Shown: positions 34,170-43,515, numbered from the stretch's first letter. The stretch is 64,000 bases of DNA from Microbacterium rhizomatis (GCF_008710745.1 NZ_VYSA01000002.1:372001-436000), one strand, 5' to 3'. The notes: generated from the letters alone by a model not told the origin. Program-made: numbers and translations.

Positions 34170-34736
34170 TTACTTGTCAGCGTCTTCCGTGACGACCGCA
34201 TCGTCGGCGGCGGTCGCCTCAGCGGCGCCCTCCTCCTGCGACTCGGCGCTGGCGTCCTCGGCGGGGGTCTCGGCGACCTCTTCCTCGGCGGCGGGCTCGT
34301 CGGCCGCGGTCTCCTCGGCCGGAGCAGCGACAGGGGCGGCGGCAGCCGACTTCTTCGCGCTCTTGGGCTTCGGGGTGACGGGCTCGAGCACGAGCTCGAT
34401 CACGGCCATGGGGGCGTTGTCGCCCTTGCGGTTGCCGATCTTCGTGATGCGCGTGTAGCCACCCTCGCGATCGGCGACCAGCGGCGCGATCTCGGTGAAG
34501 AGAACGTGCACGACCTCCTTGTCACCAATGACCGACAGCACCCGGCGACGGGCGTGCAGGTCGCCGCGCTTGGCGAAGGTGACGAGGCGCTCAGCGAGCG
34601 GACGCAGGCGCTTGGCCTTGGTCTCGGTCGTCGTGATCGACTTGTGAGTGAACAGTGCGGCCGCGAGGTTCGCAAGCAGCAGACGCTCGTGGGCAGGACC
34701 GCCGCCGAGGCGGGGACCCTTCGTGGGCTTGGGCAT
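34170..34736 (-). CDS. rplQ: Ribosomal protein bL17 with acidic C-terminal extension
   Basis: The 188-residue protein has the bL17 core ([29 protein letters not shown], then [28 protein letters not shown]) up to about residue 120, followed by a tail of about 65 residues rich in Ala and Glu with almost no structure. Typical bL17 is about 120 residues; tailed forms are known in actinobacteria. It is the last gene of the alpha operon, 39 bases after rpoA and before a strong terminator. It is a 50S subunit protein near the exit tunnel. Confidence 0.97.
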   Translation of the reverse strand: MPKPTKGPRLGGGPAHERLLLANLAAALFTHKSITTTETKAKRLRPLAERLVTFAKRGDLHARRRVLSVIGDKEVVHVLFTEIAPLVADREGGYTRITKIGNRKGDNAPMAVIELVLEPVTPKPKSAKKSAAAAPVAAPAEETAADEPAAEEEVAETPAEDASAESQEEGAAEATAADDAVVTEDADK

Positions 34737-34775
34737 TCTCGATTACTCCAGGATCAGATTCGGGGGGACCGGGGC

Positions 34776-35765
34776 TCAGACGGCTTCGTCGTCGTAGCCG
34801 CCGTAGAAGTGCGCGCCGTCGAACCCGGGAACCGAGTCCTTCAGCGACAGTCCGAGCGAGATGAGCTTGTCGCGCACCTCGTCGACCGACTTCTGACCGA
34901 AGTTGCGGATGTTCATGAGCTGCGTCTCCGAGAGGGCGACGAGCTCGCTGACCGTGTTGATGCCTTCGCGCTTGAGGCAGTTGTACGAGCGGACCGACAG
35001 ATCGAGGTCTTCGATCGGCATCGACAGTTCGTTGGACAGGACGGTCTCGACCGGCGCGGGGCCGATCTCGATGCCCTCGGCCTCGACGTTGAGCTCACGG
35101 GCCAGGCCGAAGAGCTCGGTCAGCGTGCGACCGGCGGATGCGACAGCATCCCGCGGGGCGATCGAGGACTTCGACTCGACGTCCAGGATGAGCTTGTCGA
35201 AGTCGGTGCGCTCGCCGGCGCGCGTGGCGTCGACGCGGTAGCTGACCTTGAGCACAGGAGAGTAGATCGAGTCGATCGGGATCTGACCGGCCTCGGCGTA
35301 CTCGTTGCGGTTCTGGGTCGCCGAGACGTAGCCGCGGCCACGCTCGATCGTCAGTTCGAGCTCGAACTTCGCGGTGTCGTTGAGGGTCGCGATCACGAGG
35401 TCGGGGTTGTGGACCTCGACACCGGCCGGAGCCGAGATGTCGGCGGCCGTGACCTCGCCCGAACCCGTCTTGCGCAGGTACGCGGTGATCGGCTCATCGC
35501 GCTCGCTCGAAACCACGAGCTGCTTGATGTTCAGGATGATCTCGGTGACATCTTCCTTGACACCGGGAATGGTGCTGAACTCGTGAAGGACGCCGTCGAT
35601 GCGGATGCTCGTGACGGCCGCGCCGGGGATCGATGACAGGAGGCTGCGACGCAGCGCGTTGCCGATCGTGTAGCCGAAGCCAGGCTCCAGCGGCTCGATG
35701 ACGAAGCGACTGCGGAACTCCCCGACCTTCTCCTCGGTCAGAGTGGGACGCTGTGCGATGAGCAC
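34776..35765 (-). CDS. rpoA: RNA polymerase alpha subunit
   Basis: The 329-residue protein has the alpha-NTD dimerisation domain ([25 protein letters not shown], then [23 protein letters not shown]) and the alpha-CTD ([42 protein letters not shown]) that binds UP elements and activators. The start codon is GTG with a GAAAGGA site upstream. It is transcribed with rpsK upstream and rplQ downstream. A 179-base spacer with two hairpins separates it from rpsK. Confidence 0.98.
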   Translation of the reverse strand: MLIAQRPTLTEEKVGEFRSRFVIEPLEPGFGYTIGNALRRSLLSSIPGAAVTSIRIDGVLHEFSTIPGVKEDVTEIILNIKQLVVSSERDEPITAYLRKTGSGEVTAADISAPAGVEVHNPDLVIATLNDTAKFELELTIERGRGYVSATQNRNEYAEAGQIPIDSIYSPVLKVSYRVDATRAGERTDFDKLILDVESKSSIAPRDAVASAGRTLTELFGLARELNVEAEGIEIGPAPVETVLSNELSMPIEDLDLSVRSYNCLKREGINTVSELVALSETQLMNIRNFGQKSVDEVRDKLISLGLSLKDSVPGFDGAHFYGGYDDEAV

Positions 35766-35838
35766 TATGTGTTCCTTTCGATCACGTGCCCGCTATTTGA
35801 CACGTGTAGATGATGAGGTATTGAGTTTTTCTCGGGAT

Positions 35839-35940
35839 GCTCGGGGTCACGACGTTCGTCGTGCCGAGCCATCCGTGAATGGATGAATCCGGGCCTCCGG
35901 CAGACGGGAATGGCGGTTCCTTGGCCTGCCGGAAGTCCGG
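35839..35940 (-). other. Two hairpins in the rpsK-rpoA spacer
   Basis: Hairpin one (35889-35940) pairs CCGGGCCTCCGGCAGAC with GCCTGCCGGAAGTCCGG around an 18-base loop. Hairpin two (35839-35868) pairs GCTCGG..CACGACG with CGTCGTG..CGAGC around a tiny loop. Neither has a T-tract on the minus strand, so they look more like RNA processing, attenuation or stability elements than full terminators. Confidence 0.55.
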
Positions 35941-35944
35941 AAAA

Positions 35945-36343
35945 CTACACGCGGCGGCGCTTCGGCGGACGGCAGCCGTTGTGCGCCTGGGGCGTCACGT
36001 CGTTGATCGAGCCCACCTCGAGGCCGGCGGCCTGGAGCGAGCGAATCGCGGTCTCACGACCCGAACCCGGTCCCTTGACGAAGACGTCGACCTTCTTGAC
36101 GCCGTGCTCCTGCGCCTGGCGCGCAGCGGACTCGGCGGCCATTCCGGCGGCGTACGGGGTCGACTTGCGCGAGCCCTTGAAGCCCACGCCACCTGACGAC
36201 GCCCAGCTGATGACGGCGCCGGCCGGGTCGGTGATCGAAACGATCGTGTTGTTGAACGTCGACTTGATGTGGGCCTGCCCCAACGCGATGTTCTTCTTCT
36301 CTTTGCGACGCGGCTTGCGCGCGGCGGTCTTGGCCTGTGCCAT
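35945..36343 (-). CDS. rpsK: Ribosomal protein uS11
   Basis: This 132-residue protein has the uS11 sequence: [64 protein letters not shown] and the [12 protein letters not shown]-terminus. It is a 30S platform protein that contacts the mRNA exit region. ATG 36343 begins the family's N-terminus; the longer frame upstream overlaps rpsM and is spurious. Thirty-seven bases separate it from rpsM. Confidence 0.98.
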   Translation of the reverse strand: MAQAKTAARKPRRKEKKNIALGQAHIKSTFNNTIVSITDPAGAVISWASSGGVGFKGSRKSTPYAAGMAAESAARQAQEHGVKKVDVFVKGPGSGRETAIRSLQAAGLEVGSINDVTPQAHNGCRPPKRRRV

Positions 36344-36380
36344 GTGCTTGTTCTCCTGAATCCTGAGCGCAGGCGGCGGC

Positions 36381-36755
36381 CTAGCGCGCCTTCTTCTTGC
36401 CGGCGACGGTGCGCTTGGGACCCTTGCGCGTGCGGGCGTTCGTCTTGGTGCGCTGTCCGCGGACCGGGAGGCCGCGACGGTGGCGGATGCCTTCGTACGA
36501 GCCGATCTCGACCTTGCGGCGGATGTCGGCGGCGACCTCGCGGCGGAGGTCACCCTCAACCTTGTAGGTGCCCTCGATGTTGTCGCGGAGGGCGATCAGC
36601 TGGTCGTCGGTCAGATCCTTGACGCGGACGTCCGGGCTGATCTCGGTCGCGGCGAGGATGGCCTTCGAACGGGTGGGGCCGATGCCATAGATGTAAGTAA
36701 GGGCGATCACCACGCGCTTATCGCGCGGGATGTCAACGCCGGCAAGACGTGCCAT
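36381..36755 (-). CDS. rpsM: Ribosomal protein uS13
   Basis: The 124-residue protein is a standard uS13: [26 protein letters not shown] with the helix-two-turn-helix part, then [40 protein letters not shown] as its basic tail. It sits in the 30S head and contacts the P-site tRNA and 50S subunit. It follows rpmJ after a 174-base spacer with repeats and hairpins. Confidence 0.98.
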   Translation of the reverse strand: MARLAGVDIPRDKRVVIALTYIYGIGPTRSKAILAATEISPDVRVKDLTDDQLIALRDNIEGTYKVEGDLRREVAADIRRKVEIGSYEGIRHRRGLPVRGQRTKTNARTRKGPKRTVAGKKKAR

Positions 36756-36801
36756 GCGGTCTCTCCTGTGGAGTGAGTGGAGGTATGGAGCAGAATCGGT
36801 G

Positions 36802-36903
36802 CCCGGGCCTCCGCCCGGGGTGTCTCCCGCCTGCGCGGGTTCTGAGACTGCCTCTGTGTGTATTGATTTGTAGCGCGTGTTGAGTTTTAGCGCGTGTTGA
36901 GTT
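36802..36903. repeat. Hairpins and 16-bp tandem repeat in the rpmJ-rpsM spacer
   Basis: The unit TAGCGCGTGTTGAGTT occurs twice, at 36871-36886 and 36888-36903, with one base between. Next to it are two hairpins, CCCGGGC-CTCC-GCCCGGG at 36802-36819 and CCCGC-CTGC-GCGGG near 36826-36839. The spacer is 174 bases and otherwise empty. The elements could set the ratio of the promoter-proximal infA-rpmJ transcript to the downstream genes. Confidence 0.6.
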
Positions 36904-36929
36904 GTGGTGTGCTCGTCTTCGCCCTGGGA

Positions 36930-37046
36930 CTAGCCCTGACGCTGCTTGTGGCGCGGGTTCGACTTGCAGATGACCATGACGCGGCCGTGGCGGCGGATCA
37001 CCTTGCAGTGATCGCAGATCGGCTTGACGCTCGGGTTGACCTTCAT
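36930..37046 (-). CDS. rpmJ: Ribosomal protein bL36
   Basis: A 38-residue frame reads [20 protein letters not shown], then [18 protein letters not shown], which is bL36 with the zinc-ribbon pattern C-x2-C..C..H (Cys11, Cys14, Cys27, His33). It is the smallest 50S protein and belongs near the peptidyl transferase region. It lies 68 bases after infA and is too short for most ORF cut-offs. The CxxC-containing form is the usual zinc-bound type. Confidence 0.96.
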   Translation of the reverse strand: MKVNPSVKPICDHCKVIRRHGRVMVICKSNPRHKQRQG

Positions 37047-37114
37047 GATGTTTCCTGTTCGCTGTCTTCGTCGGGCGGGCACGTTCGTGCCCGGGACGTT
37101 ACTTCTCGACCGGC

Positions 37115-37336
37115 CTAGCGGTAGCGGTAGACAATGCGCCCGCGCGTGAGGTCGTAGGGACTGAGTTCCACGACCACGCGGTCTTCCGGGATGATGCGGA
37201 TGTAGTTCTGCCGCATCTTGCCCGAGATCGTGGCGAGGACCTTGTGTCCGTTGCTGAGCTCAACGCGGAACATCGCATTGGGCAGCGCCTCGGAGATCAC
37301 ACCTTCGATCTCGATGACACCGTCTTTCTTCGCCAT
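37115..37336 (-). CDS. infA: Translation initiation factor IF-1
   Basis: The 73-residue protein [46 protein letters not shown] is a typical OB-fold IF-1. It binds the 30S A-site during initiation. ATG 37336 is the family start; the longer upstream frame is spurious. It is the first gene after a good promoter at 37452-37480 and starts the infA-rpmJ-rpsM-rpsK-rpoA-rplQ transcript. Confidence 0.98.
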   Translation of the reverse strand: MAKKDGVIEIEGVISEALPNAMFRVELSNGHKVLATISGKMRQNYIRIIPEDRVVVELSPYDLTRGRIVYRYR

Positions 37337-37451
37337 ACGCTCGCTAACACTTCTGCAAACCGGTCGGTCTGCGGTGGATGGGTTTGTTGGTGCCGACGTC
37401 CGGGAATCTCTCCCACAGACACGCCGAAACAGGCGCAAGCACCAAAGATCA

Positions 37452-37480
37452 ACTATACGTCTTTACCGCGAAGTGGGCAA
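37452..37480 (-). promoter_or_regulatory. Promoter of the infA-alpha operon
   Basis: On the minus strand TTGCCC (37480-37475), a 17-base spacer and TATAGT (37457-37452) make a near-consensus sigma-70 promoter. The start point would be near 37445, leaving a leader of about 110 bases before infA. It lies just downstream of the DsbA-like gene. Confidence 0.78.
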
Positions 37481-37508
37481 GCTGACTTCCCCGCCCACTC
37501 CCCTGCGA

Positions 37509-38213
37509 CTACTGAGTGAAGAGCGACCCCAGATCCGCCGGGTTCGTCGGCAGCGTGGAGTTCGCGATCACGCTGCCGTTGATGGCGATGGTCGGGGTTC
37601 CGATTCCAGATGACCCAGGAGCGACCGGCGTCTTGGGCGTCATCGACGTGACGTACTTCGCGTACGTCTCGGCATTGATGCAGTCGGAGGCGTTCGTGAC
37701 CCCCGCCCCCTCGGCGATCGATACGATCTGATCGTTCGTGAGACCCGACGAGTTCTCGGCGGGCTGGTTCGCGTACATCGCCTGCATGAAGTCGACGGCG
37801 TGGGTCGGATCGGCGACCGCCACGCAGTACATCGCGCTCGCGGCGCGAGTCGAGAACTTCGTGCCCTGCGAGGACCTGTCGAGGATCGAGATGGGGTGGA
37901 TGTTGAGGGTGATCGTGCCGGCATCCACAAGGGACTGAATCTCGGATCCGTACGTCTTCTCGAACTGGTTGCAGACGGGGCACATGAAGTCGATGTAGGT
38001 GTCCATCGTGTCCGTGCCCGTCCCGACGGCGATCGCGCCGGTGTCGGTGTTGACGTTCGATGCCTCCGGCAGCGTGCCGGGACCGCTCGCCGAGGCGTTC
38101 AGCCACACCACCAGGCCGCCGACTGCCACCAGCACGACGACGACCGCCACGCTGATCCAGATCGCGAACCAGTTCGTCTTGTTGCCGGACGCCCTCCGGG
38201 CTGTCGATGCCAT
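37509..38213 (-). CDS. DsbA-like thioredoxin-domain protein, membrane-anchored
   Basis: This 234-residue protein has an N-terminal membrane anchor (about residues 15-38) and an extracytoplasmic DsbA/thioredoxin domain with the active site CPVC (Cys78-Cys81) in YIDFMCPVCNQFEKTYG, then the FSTRAASAMYCV helix and the cis-Pro region GIGTPTIAINGSVI. It should oxidise or isomerise disulfides in exported proteins, probably recycled by a VKOR-type partner elsewhere. It lies between map and infA on the same strand, 8 bases after map. Confidence 0.9.
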   Translation of the reverse strand: MASTARRASGNKTNWFAIWISVAVVVVLVAVGGLVVWLNASASGPGTLPEASNVNTDTGAIAVGTGTDTMDTYIDFMCPVCNQFEKTYGSEIQSLVDAGTITLNIHPISILDRSSQGTKFSTRAASAMYCVAVADPTHAVDFMQAMYANQPAENSSGLTNDQIVSIAEGAGVTNASDCINAETYAKYVTSMTPKTPVAPGSSGIGTPTIAINGSVIANSTLPTNPADLGSLFTQ

Positions 38214-38221
38214 GTCTTTCC

Positions 38222-39064
38222 CTATCCGATCTCGTGCGGGGTCACTCCGAAGGGAGCCAATCCGGCCGCGCCACCGTCGGGCGCTGTCAGCACCCAGATT
38301 CCGCCATCATGCACGGCGACACTGTGCTCCCAATGTGAACCGGCTGTGCCGTCGAGCGTTGAGACGGTCCATTCGTCGTCTTCGACGAAGGTCGCCTGAT
38401 CGCCTGCGACCACCATCGGCTCGATCGCGAGGGCGAGGCCGGGGCGGACTTCCGGGCCCTCGTCCTCGATGCGGTAGTTGAAGACCGACGGCGACTCATG
38501 CATACGACGCCCGATGCCGTGGCCGACGTACTCACGGAGGATGCCGTACCCCCGCCCTGCAGCGACCACCCGGTCCTGCACGGCGGCGCCCACCTCGCCG
38601 ACGTGCGTGGCCGTCGCGAGCGCGGCGATGCCGGCCCACATCGATGCCTCGGTCACGCGCGAGAGCTCCTCGCGCTCGGCCACGAGCTCGGGACGCGTGG
38701 GATCGGGAACGACCACCGTGAACGCCGAGTCTCCGTTCCAGCCCTGGTACTCGGCGCCGGCGTCGATCGAGACGATGTCGCCCGGTTCGAGCACGCGTGA
38801 TCCCGGGATCCCGTGCACGACCTGCTCGTTCACCGACGCGCAGATCGTGTGCCGATAACCCCGCACCATCTGGAAGTTCGACGTGGCGCCGCGGCCGATG
38901 ATGACGGCGGATGCCGCAGCATCCAGCTCCAGAGTCGTGATACCGGGTGCGATCAAGGCGCGCACCGCGTCCAGCGCGGCCGCCGTGATCAGCCCCGGCT
39001 CGATCATGGCGCGCAGCTGAGCGGGCGTCTTGTAGATCGAGCGACGCCCCGGGAAGAGCGCCAC
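38222..39064 (-). CDS. map: Methionine aminopeptidase type I
   Basis: The 280-residue protein begins (GTG 39064) ALFPGRRSIYKTPAQLRAM. Metal ligands are recognisable: the two Asp in SIDAGAEYQGWNGDSAFT, His in YVGHGIGRRMHE, Glu in LALAIEPMVV and Glu in WEHSVAV; substrate-binding His is in YRHTICASVNEQVVHG. It removes the initiator Met from new proteins. The adk stop (TGA) ends one base before this GTG; the longer frame that continues upstream lies inside adk. Order secY-adk-map-infA is the classical one apart from the DsbA-like gene. Confidence 0.96.
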   Translation of the reverse strand: MALFPGRRSIYKTPAQLRAMIEPGLITAAALDAVRALIAPGITTLELDAAASAVIIGRGATSNFQMVRGYRHTICASVNEQVVHGIPGSRVLEPGDIVSIDAGAEYQGWNGDSAFTVVVPDPTRPELVAEREELSRVTEASMWAGIAALATATHVGEVGAAVQDRVVAAGRGYGILREYVGHGIGRRMHESPSVFNYRIEDEGPEVRPGLALAIEPMVVAGDQATFVEDDEWTVSTLDGTAGSHWEHSVAVHDGGIWVLTAPDGGAAGLAPFGVTPHEIG

Positions 39065-39065
39065 G

Positions 39066-39686
39066 TCAGGCGGCAGTCGTACGTGTGAGGCCGCGCGAAT
39101 CGAGCACGGCGACGATGCGTGCAGTGACCTCGTCGAGGGAACCGACGCCGTCGATCGTCTCGACGATCCCGCGCTCGCCATAGACACCGAGGATCGGGGC
39201 CGTTTCGCGCTCGTAGATGCCGAGCCGGTTGGCGATGACCTCTTCGGTGTCATCTGTGCGGCCCTGCTCCTGCGCACGCAGCGACAGGCGGGCGATGCTC
39301 TCTTCACGCGGTACACGCAGCTCGATGACGGCGTCGAGCTGCTCGCCGCGCTCCGACAGGAATGCATCGAGGTCGGCGACCTGGCCGAGGTTGCGCGGAT
39401 AGCCGTCGAGGAGGAAGCCGCCGGCGGCATCAGGCTCCGCCAGCCGCGCTCGGACGACGGCCGAGGTGAGCTCGTCGGGAACGAGGTCGCCGGCTTCGAT
39501 GATCGCCGTGACCTGCTTGCCCAGCTCGGTGCCACCCGCGATCGCGGCCCGGAACATGTCACCGGTCGAGATCGCAGGGACGCCCGCCTCTTCGGCGATC
39601 CGGATGCCCTGCGTACCCTTGCCTGAGCCCTGCGGCCCCACGATCAGCAGACGGGCCGCACCCCCTTCAGCCTTTCGGGCCGTCAT
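39066..39686 (-). CDS. adk: Adenylate kinase
   Basis: The 206-residue protein has the P-loop LLIVGPQGSGKGTQ near residues 13-26, the AMP-binding STGDMFRAAI and a GGFLLDGYPRNLGQ segment. The LID is short (typical of actinobacterial enzymes), and no Cys4 zinc site is seen. It converts ATP + AMP to two ADP. ATG 39686 overlaps the secY stop by four bases. A large open frame continues far upstream inside secY but is antisense-independent noise. Confidence 0.95.
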   Translation of the reverse strand: MTARKAEGGAARLLIVGPQGSGKGTQGIRIAEEAGVPAISTGDMFRAAIAGGTELGKQVTAIIEAGDLVPDELTSAVVRARLAEPDAAGGFLLDGYPRNLGQVADLDAFLSERGEQLDAVIELRVPREESIARLSLRAQEQGRTDDTEEVIANRLGIYERETAPILGVYGERGIVETIDGVGSLDEVTARIVAVLDSRGLTRTTAA

Positions 39687-41008
39687 CGGAGCAGTCCCTC
39701 GTAGTGGCGCTGCTGCAGCTGGGCGTCGATCTGCTTCACGGTCTCGAGCCCGACACCGACGATGATCAGGATCGACGCGCCACCGAACGGGAAGTTCTGG
39801 TTGGCGCCGACGGCGGCAAGCGCGATGAGCGGCAGCAGGGCGATGAGACCCAGGTACATCGAGCCGGGCAGCGTGATGCGAGTGAGCACGTAGTCGAGGT
39901 ACTCGGCGGTGGGACGACCGGCACGGATGCCGGGAATGAACCCGCCGTACTTCTTCATGTTGTCGGCGACCTCGACAGGGTTGAACGTGATCGCAACGTA
40001 GAAGTACGTGAAACCGACGATGAGCAGGAAGTAGATCAGCATGTAGAGCGGGTGATCGCCCTTGGTGAGGTACTGCTGGATCCACGACACCCAGCCGGGG
40101 ACTTCGCCGTTGGCGTTCGGCTGCTGGTTGAACTGCGCGATGAGCGCGGGGATGTAGAGCAACGACGAGGCGAAGATCACGGGCACCACACCGGCCATGT
40201 TGACCTTGATGGGGATGTAGGTGTTCGTGCCGCCGTACGTGCGACGACCGACCATTCGCTTGGCGTACTGCACGGGGATTCGGCGCTGGGACTGTTCGAC
40301 GAAGACGACGAGAGCCACGACGACGATGCCGACCGCGAGGACGAGGAGGAAGACCTCGAAGCCGCGCGACTGCCAGATGGCCCACATGGCGACCGGGAAG
40401 GACGCTGCGATCGACGTGAAGATGAGGATCGACATGCCATTGCCGATTCCGCGCTCGGTGACGAGCTCGGCGAACCACATGATGAGGCCGGTGCCGGCGG
40501 TCATCGTGATGATCATGAGCAGCTGCGCCCACCATGCATCGTTCGTGAGGAGGTTCTGGCACTCGGGGATGTTGGTGCTGCCGAACAGCTGTCCGCTGCG
40601 CGCGACCGTGACCAGCGTGGTGGACTGCAGGAGTGCCAGCGCGATCGTGAGGTAGCGGGTGTACTGCGTCAGGCGCGACTGGCCGGACTGGCCCTCTTTG
40701 TAGAGGGTCTCGAAGTGCGGGATCACCACGCGCAGCAACTGCACGATGATCGTCGCCGTGATGTATGGCATGACGCCGAGGGCGAAGATCGACAGCTGCA
40801 GCAGAGCGCCGCCCGAGAATAGGTTCACGAGGGACAGCAGTCCCTCGGTGCCGCTCGTCTGCGCGAGGCAGGACTGCACGTTGGGGAAGTCGACGAAGGG
40901 CGACGGCACATGCGCACCGAGGCGATACAGGGCGATGATCGCCAGAGTGAATGCGATCTTCCGACGAAGGTCGGGTGTACGGAAGACCCGCGCGATGGCG
41001 CTGAACAA
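39683..41008 (-). CDS. secY: Protein translocase subunit SecY
   Basis: This 441-residue protein has ten membrane helices and the SecY signatures LFSGGALLQLSIFALGVMPYI, ERGIGNGMSILIF and VNMAGVVPVIFASSLLY. It forms the translocation channel in the cytoplasmic membrane with SecE and SecG. The start is assigned to TTG 41008: it follows GGAGG by seven bases and begins MFSAIARVFRTPDLRRK; the frame extends upstream to 41101 but without a site. Ninety-nine bases with a perfect palindrome separate it from rplO. Confidence 0.95.
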   Translation of the reverse strand: MFSAIARVFRTPDLRRKIAFTLAIIALYRLGAHVPSPFVDFPNVQSCLAQTSGTEGLLSLVNLFSGGALLQLSIFALGVMPYITATIIVQLLRVVIPHFETLYKEGQSGQSRLTQYTRYLTIALALLQSTTLVTVARSGQLFGSTNIPECQNLLTNDAWWAQLLMIITMTAGTGLIMWFAELVTERGIGNGMSILIFTSIAASFPVAMWAIWQSRGFEVFLLVLAVGIVVVALVVFVEQSQRRIPVQYAKRMVGRRTYGGTNTYIPIKVNMAGVVPVIFASSLLYIPALIAQFNQQPNANGEVPGWVSWIQQYLTKGDHPLYMLIYFLLIVGFTYFYVAITFNPVEVADNMKKYGGFIPGIRAGRPTAEYLDYVLTRITLPGSMYLGLIALLPLIALAAVGANQNFPFGGASILIIVGVGLETVKQIDAQLQQRHYEGLLR

Positions 41009-41069
41009 GAGGATGCCTCCAGAGGGGATGCTGACGCGCGCTGGGCGCCTCAATCTCCAGGGTAACCCA

Positions 41070-41099
41070 GTGGGGGCCGGAGCATGCTCCGGCCCCCAC
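41070..41099. repeat. Perfect 30-bp palindrome between rplO and secY
   Basis: Arms GTGGGGGCCGGAGCA (41070-41084) and its exact complement (41085-41099) give a continuous palindrome eight bases after the rplO stop. There is no T-run after it on the minus strand, so it is a strong intra-operon hairpin rather than a classical terminator. It may lower secY expression relative to the ribosomal genes or act as a processing site. Confidence 0.7.
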
Positions 41100-41107
41100 A
41101 AGGTGGA

Positions 41108-41710
41108 CTACTTGACCGAACCGCCCGCGGCGACGATCTTCTGCTCGGCAGAACCCGAGACCTTATCGACCGAGACGTTCAGCTTGACGGCGATGTCGCC
41201 GGTGCCGAGCACCTTGACCTTCTCGTTCTTGCGCACGGCGCCCTTGGCCACCAGGTCGATGACGGTGACGTCCCCGCCCTTCGGGTAGAGCTCGGACAGC
41301 TTCTCGAGGTTCACGACCTGGTACTCCACGCGGAACGGGTTCTTGAACCCGCGCAGCTTGGGGGTGCGCATGTGCAGAGGCATCTGCCCACCCTCGAACC
41401 CGGCCTTGACCTGGTAACGGGCCTTCTGGCCCTTGGTGCCACGGCCCGCGGTCTTTCCCTTGGAACCCTCACCGCGACCCACTCGGGTCTTGGCGGTGTT
41501 GGCTCCGGGGACCGGACGCAGGTGGTGCACCTTGAGGACACCGGGACGCGATGCGACAGCATCCGTCTTCGGCTTCGCCGTCTTCGGAGCGGCAGACTTC
41601 TTGTCTGCCGCAGCCGTCGTCGGCGCCTTCTTCGGGGCTGCCTTCTTGGGGGCGGCCTTCTTGGGGGCCTCCACCTCGACGGCGTCGTTGTTGTCAGCCT
41701 TGTCGGCCAT
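41108..41710 (-). CDS. rplO: Ribosomal protein uL15 with Lys/Ala/Pro-rich N-terminal extension
   Basis: The 200-residue protein has about 52 N-terminal residues of AAPKK-type repeats before the uL15 core ([37 protein letters not shown], then [19 protein letters not shown]). The core itself is normal. It belongs to the 50S subunit and is required late in assembly. It overlaps rpmD by one base. The extension resembles that of rpsQ in this window. Confidence 0.96.
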   Translation of the reverse strand: MADKADNNDAVEVEAPKKAAPKKAAPKKAPTTAAADKKSAAPKTAKPKTDAVASRPGVLKVHHLRPVPGANTAKTRVGRGEGSKGKTAGRGTKGQKARYQVKAGFEGGQMPLHMRTPKLRGFKNPFRVEYQVVNLEKLSELYPKGGDVTVIDLVAKGAVRKNEKVKVLGTGDIAVKLNVSVDKVSGSAEQKIVAAGGSVK

Positions 41711-41895
41711 CAGTCGATCTCCTCAACCTTGACGAGGTGGGCGACGGTCTTGACGTAGCCGCGCGTCTGCGCGTCGTCGGGGCGGACGACGAAGTCGTTG
41801 ATCCGCTTGAGACCGAGGCTGCGCAGCGTGTCACGCTGGTTCTGCTTCTCACTCACCTTGGACTTGATCTGTGTCACCTTGAGACGGGCAGCCAT
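41710..41895 (-). CDS. rpmD: Ribosomal protein uL30
   Basis: The 61-residue product [20 protein letters not shown], then [39 protein letters not shown], matches uL30. It is a small 50S protein. ATG 41895 overlaps the rpsE stop by one base (TGATG), and its own stop overlaps the rplO start, so three genes are translationally linked. Confidence 0.97.
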   Translation of the reverse strand: MAARLKVTQIKSKVSEKQNQRDTLRSLGLKRINDFVVRPDDAQTRGYVKTVAHLVKVEEID

Positions 41896-42614
41896 CAGGC
41901 ACCTACCTTCGCGGCGGCGGCGGCAGCAGCCTCCGCACGGACGAGACGCGCGGGCGCGACCTGGTCGAACTCGAGACCGCGACGAGCGGCGACCGCACGA
42001 GGCTCCTCGAGCTGCTTCAGGGCAGCAACCGTCGCGTGGACGATGTTGATCGTGTTCGACGAGCCGAGCGACTTCGACAGGACATCGTGGATGCCTGCGC
42101 ACTCGAGCACGGCGCGCACCGGGCCACCGGCGATAACACCGGTACCGGCAGCGGCCGGGCGCAGGAGCACCACACCGGCAGCGGCCTCACCCTGCACGGG
42201 GTGCGGGATGGTCGAGCCGACGCGGGGCACGCGGAAGAAGTTGCGCTTGGCCTCTTCGACACCCTTGGAGATGGCCAGGGGCACCTCACGGGCCTTGCCG
42301 TATCCGACGCCGACGACGCCGTTTCCGTCGCCCACGACCACGAGGGCCGTGAAGCTGAAGCGGCGACCGCCCTTGACGACCTTCGACACACGGTTGATGG
42401 TGACGACGCGCTCCAGGAACTGGCTCTTATCGGCATCACGTGCGCCCCGGTCGCGCTGGTTGGCGTTGCGCTCACGACCGCCGCGGCGGGGCTCGCGCTC
42501 GCGCTCGGTGGTCGCCTCGGCGGGCGCGGTCTGCTCGGCGGGCGCTGCCTGCTCGGCGGACGGCTCGGTGGCGGTCACTTCAGTCTCCAGATTGTTGTTG
42601 GTCACATCGCTCAC
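41895..42614 (-). CDS. rpsE: Ribosomal protein uS5 with N-terminal extension
   Basis: This 239-residue protein has an N-terminal stretch of about 60 residues rich in Ala, Glu, Gln and Arg, then the uS5 core: [56 protein letters not shown], and [20 protein letters not shown]. It is a 30S protein at the mRNA entry site. It overlaps rplR by four bases. Confidence 0.97.
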   Translation of the reverse strand: MSDVTNNNLETEVTATEPSAEQAAPAEQTAPAEATTEREREPRRGGRERNANQRDRGARDADKSQFLERVVTINRVSKVVKGGRRFSFTALVVVGDGNGVVGVGYGKAREVPLAISKGVEEAKRNFFRVPRVGSTIPHPVQGEAAAGVVLLRPAAAGTGVIAGGPVRAVLECAGIHDVLSKSLGSSNTINIVHATVAALKQLEEPRAVAARRGLEFDQVAPARLVRAEAAAAAAAKVGA

Positions 42615-42970
42615 AGGTTCAGACCTCCCTCACGGGCGCCGTCCGCGATAGCGGCGACGCGACCCGCGTAGCGGTTGCCACCGCGGTCGAACACGGCATC
42701 CGCGATGCCGGCGGCCTTGGCGCGCTCGGCGACGAGCTCGCCGACCTTGTGCGCCTTGGCGGTCTTGTCACCGTCGAAGGCACGCAGGTCGGTCTCGAGC
42801 GTCGAGGCCGAGGCGACCGTGAGGCCCTTGCTGTCGTCCACGAGCTGCACGAACACGTGCCGTGCCGAACGGGTGACGACCAGGCGAGGACGATCGGGGG
42901 TGCCGACGACCTTCTTGCGGAGGCGGGTGTGACGACGCGAACGGGCGTCGCTCTTTGACTTGACAGCCAT
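42611..42970 (-). CDS. rplR: Ribosomal protein uL18
   Basis: The 119-residue protein has the uL18 pattern [38 protein letters not shown], and [33 protein letters not shown]. It binds 5S rRNA with uL5. Start ATG 42970 lies two bases after the rplF stop. Confidence 0.97.
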   Translation of the reverse strand: MAVKSKSDARSRRHTRLRKKVVGTPDRPRLVVTRSARHVFVQLVDDSKGLTVASASTLETDLRAFDGDKTAKAHKVGELVAERAKAAGIADAVFDRGGNRYAGRVAAIADGAREGGLNL

Positions 42971-42972
42971 GG

Positions 42973-43509
42973 TTACTTACCACTCTTTCCGGCCTTGCGA
43001 CGAACGACCTCGCCGGCGTACCGCACACCCTTGCCCTTGTAGGGCTCCGGCTTGCGGATCTTGCGGATGTTCGCGGCCGCCTCGCCGACGGCCTGCTTGT
43101 CGATGCCGCTGACGGTCACCTTGTTGTTGCCCTCGACCGTGAGCGTGATGCCCGCGGGCGGCTCGACCAGCACGGGGTGCGAGAAGCCCAGGGCGAACTC
43201 GATCGAGCCACCCTTCTGAGCGACGCGGTAACCGGTGCCGACGACCTCGAGGCCCTTGGTGTAGCCCTGGGTGACGCCGATGATGTTGTTGTTGATCAGT
43301 GTGCGGGTGAGGCCGTGCAGCGAACGCGACTCGCGCTCGTCGTCGGGGCGGGAGACCAGGATCTGGTTCTCTTCGACCTTGACCTCGATGGGGCGCGAAA
43401 CGGTGAGCGCGAGCTCACCCTTCGGGCCCTTGACCGCCACATCCTGGCCGTCGACCGTGATGGTCACGCCGGCGGGGATGTCGATGGGAAGACGTCCGAT
43501 ACGAGACAT
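42973..43509 (-). CDS. rplF: Ribosomal protein uL6
   Basis: The 178-residue protein is a standard uL6 ([71 protein letters not shown]). It lies near the sarcin-ricin loop of the 50S subunit. Six bases separate it from rpsH. Confidence 0.98.
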   Translation of the reverse strand: MSRIGRLPIDIPAGVTITVDGQDVAVKGPKGELALTVSRPIEVKVEENQILVSRPDDERESRSLHGLTRTLINNNIIGVTQGYTKGLEVVGTGYRVAQKGGSIEFALGFSHPVLVEPPAGITLTVEGNNKVTVSGIDKQAVGEAAANIRKIRKPEPYKGKGVRYAGEVVRRKAGKSGK

Positions 43510-43515
43510 CGCGGG

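Noticed and set aside
39687..41099. N-terminal extension of adk through secY
   Set aside because: The frame is open but lies inside secY in another frame; adk homology begins at ATG 39686, which overlaps the secY stop.
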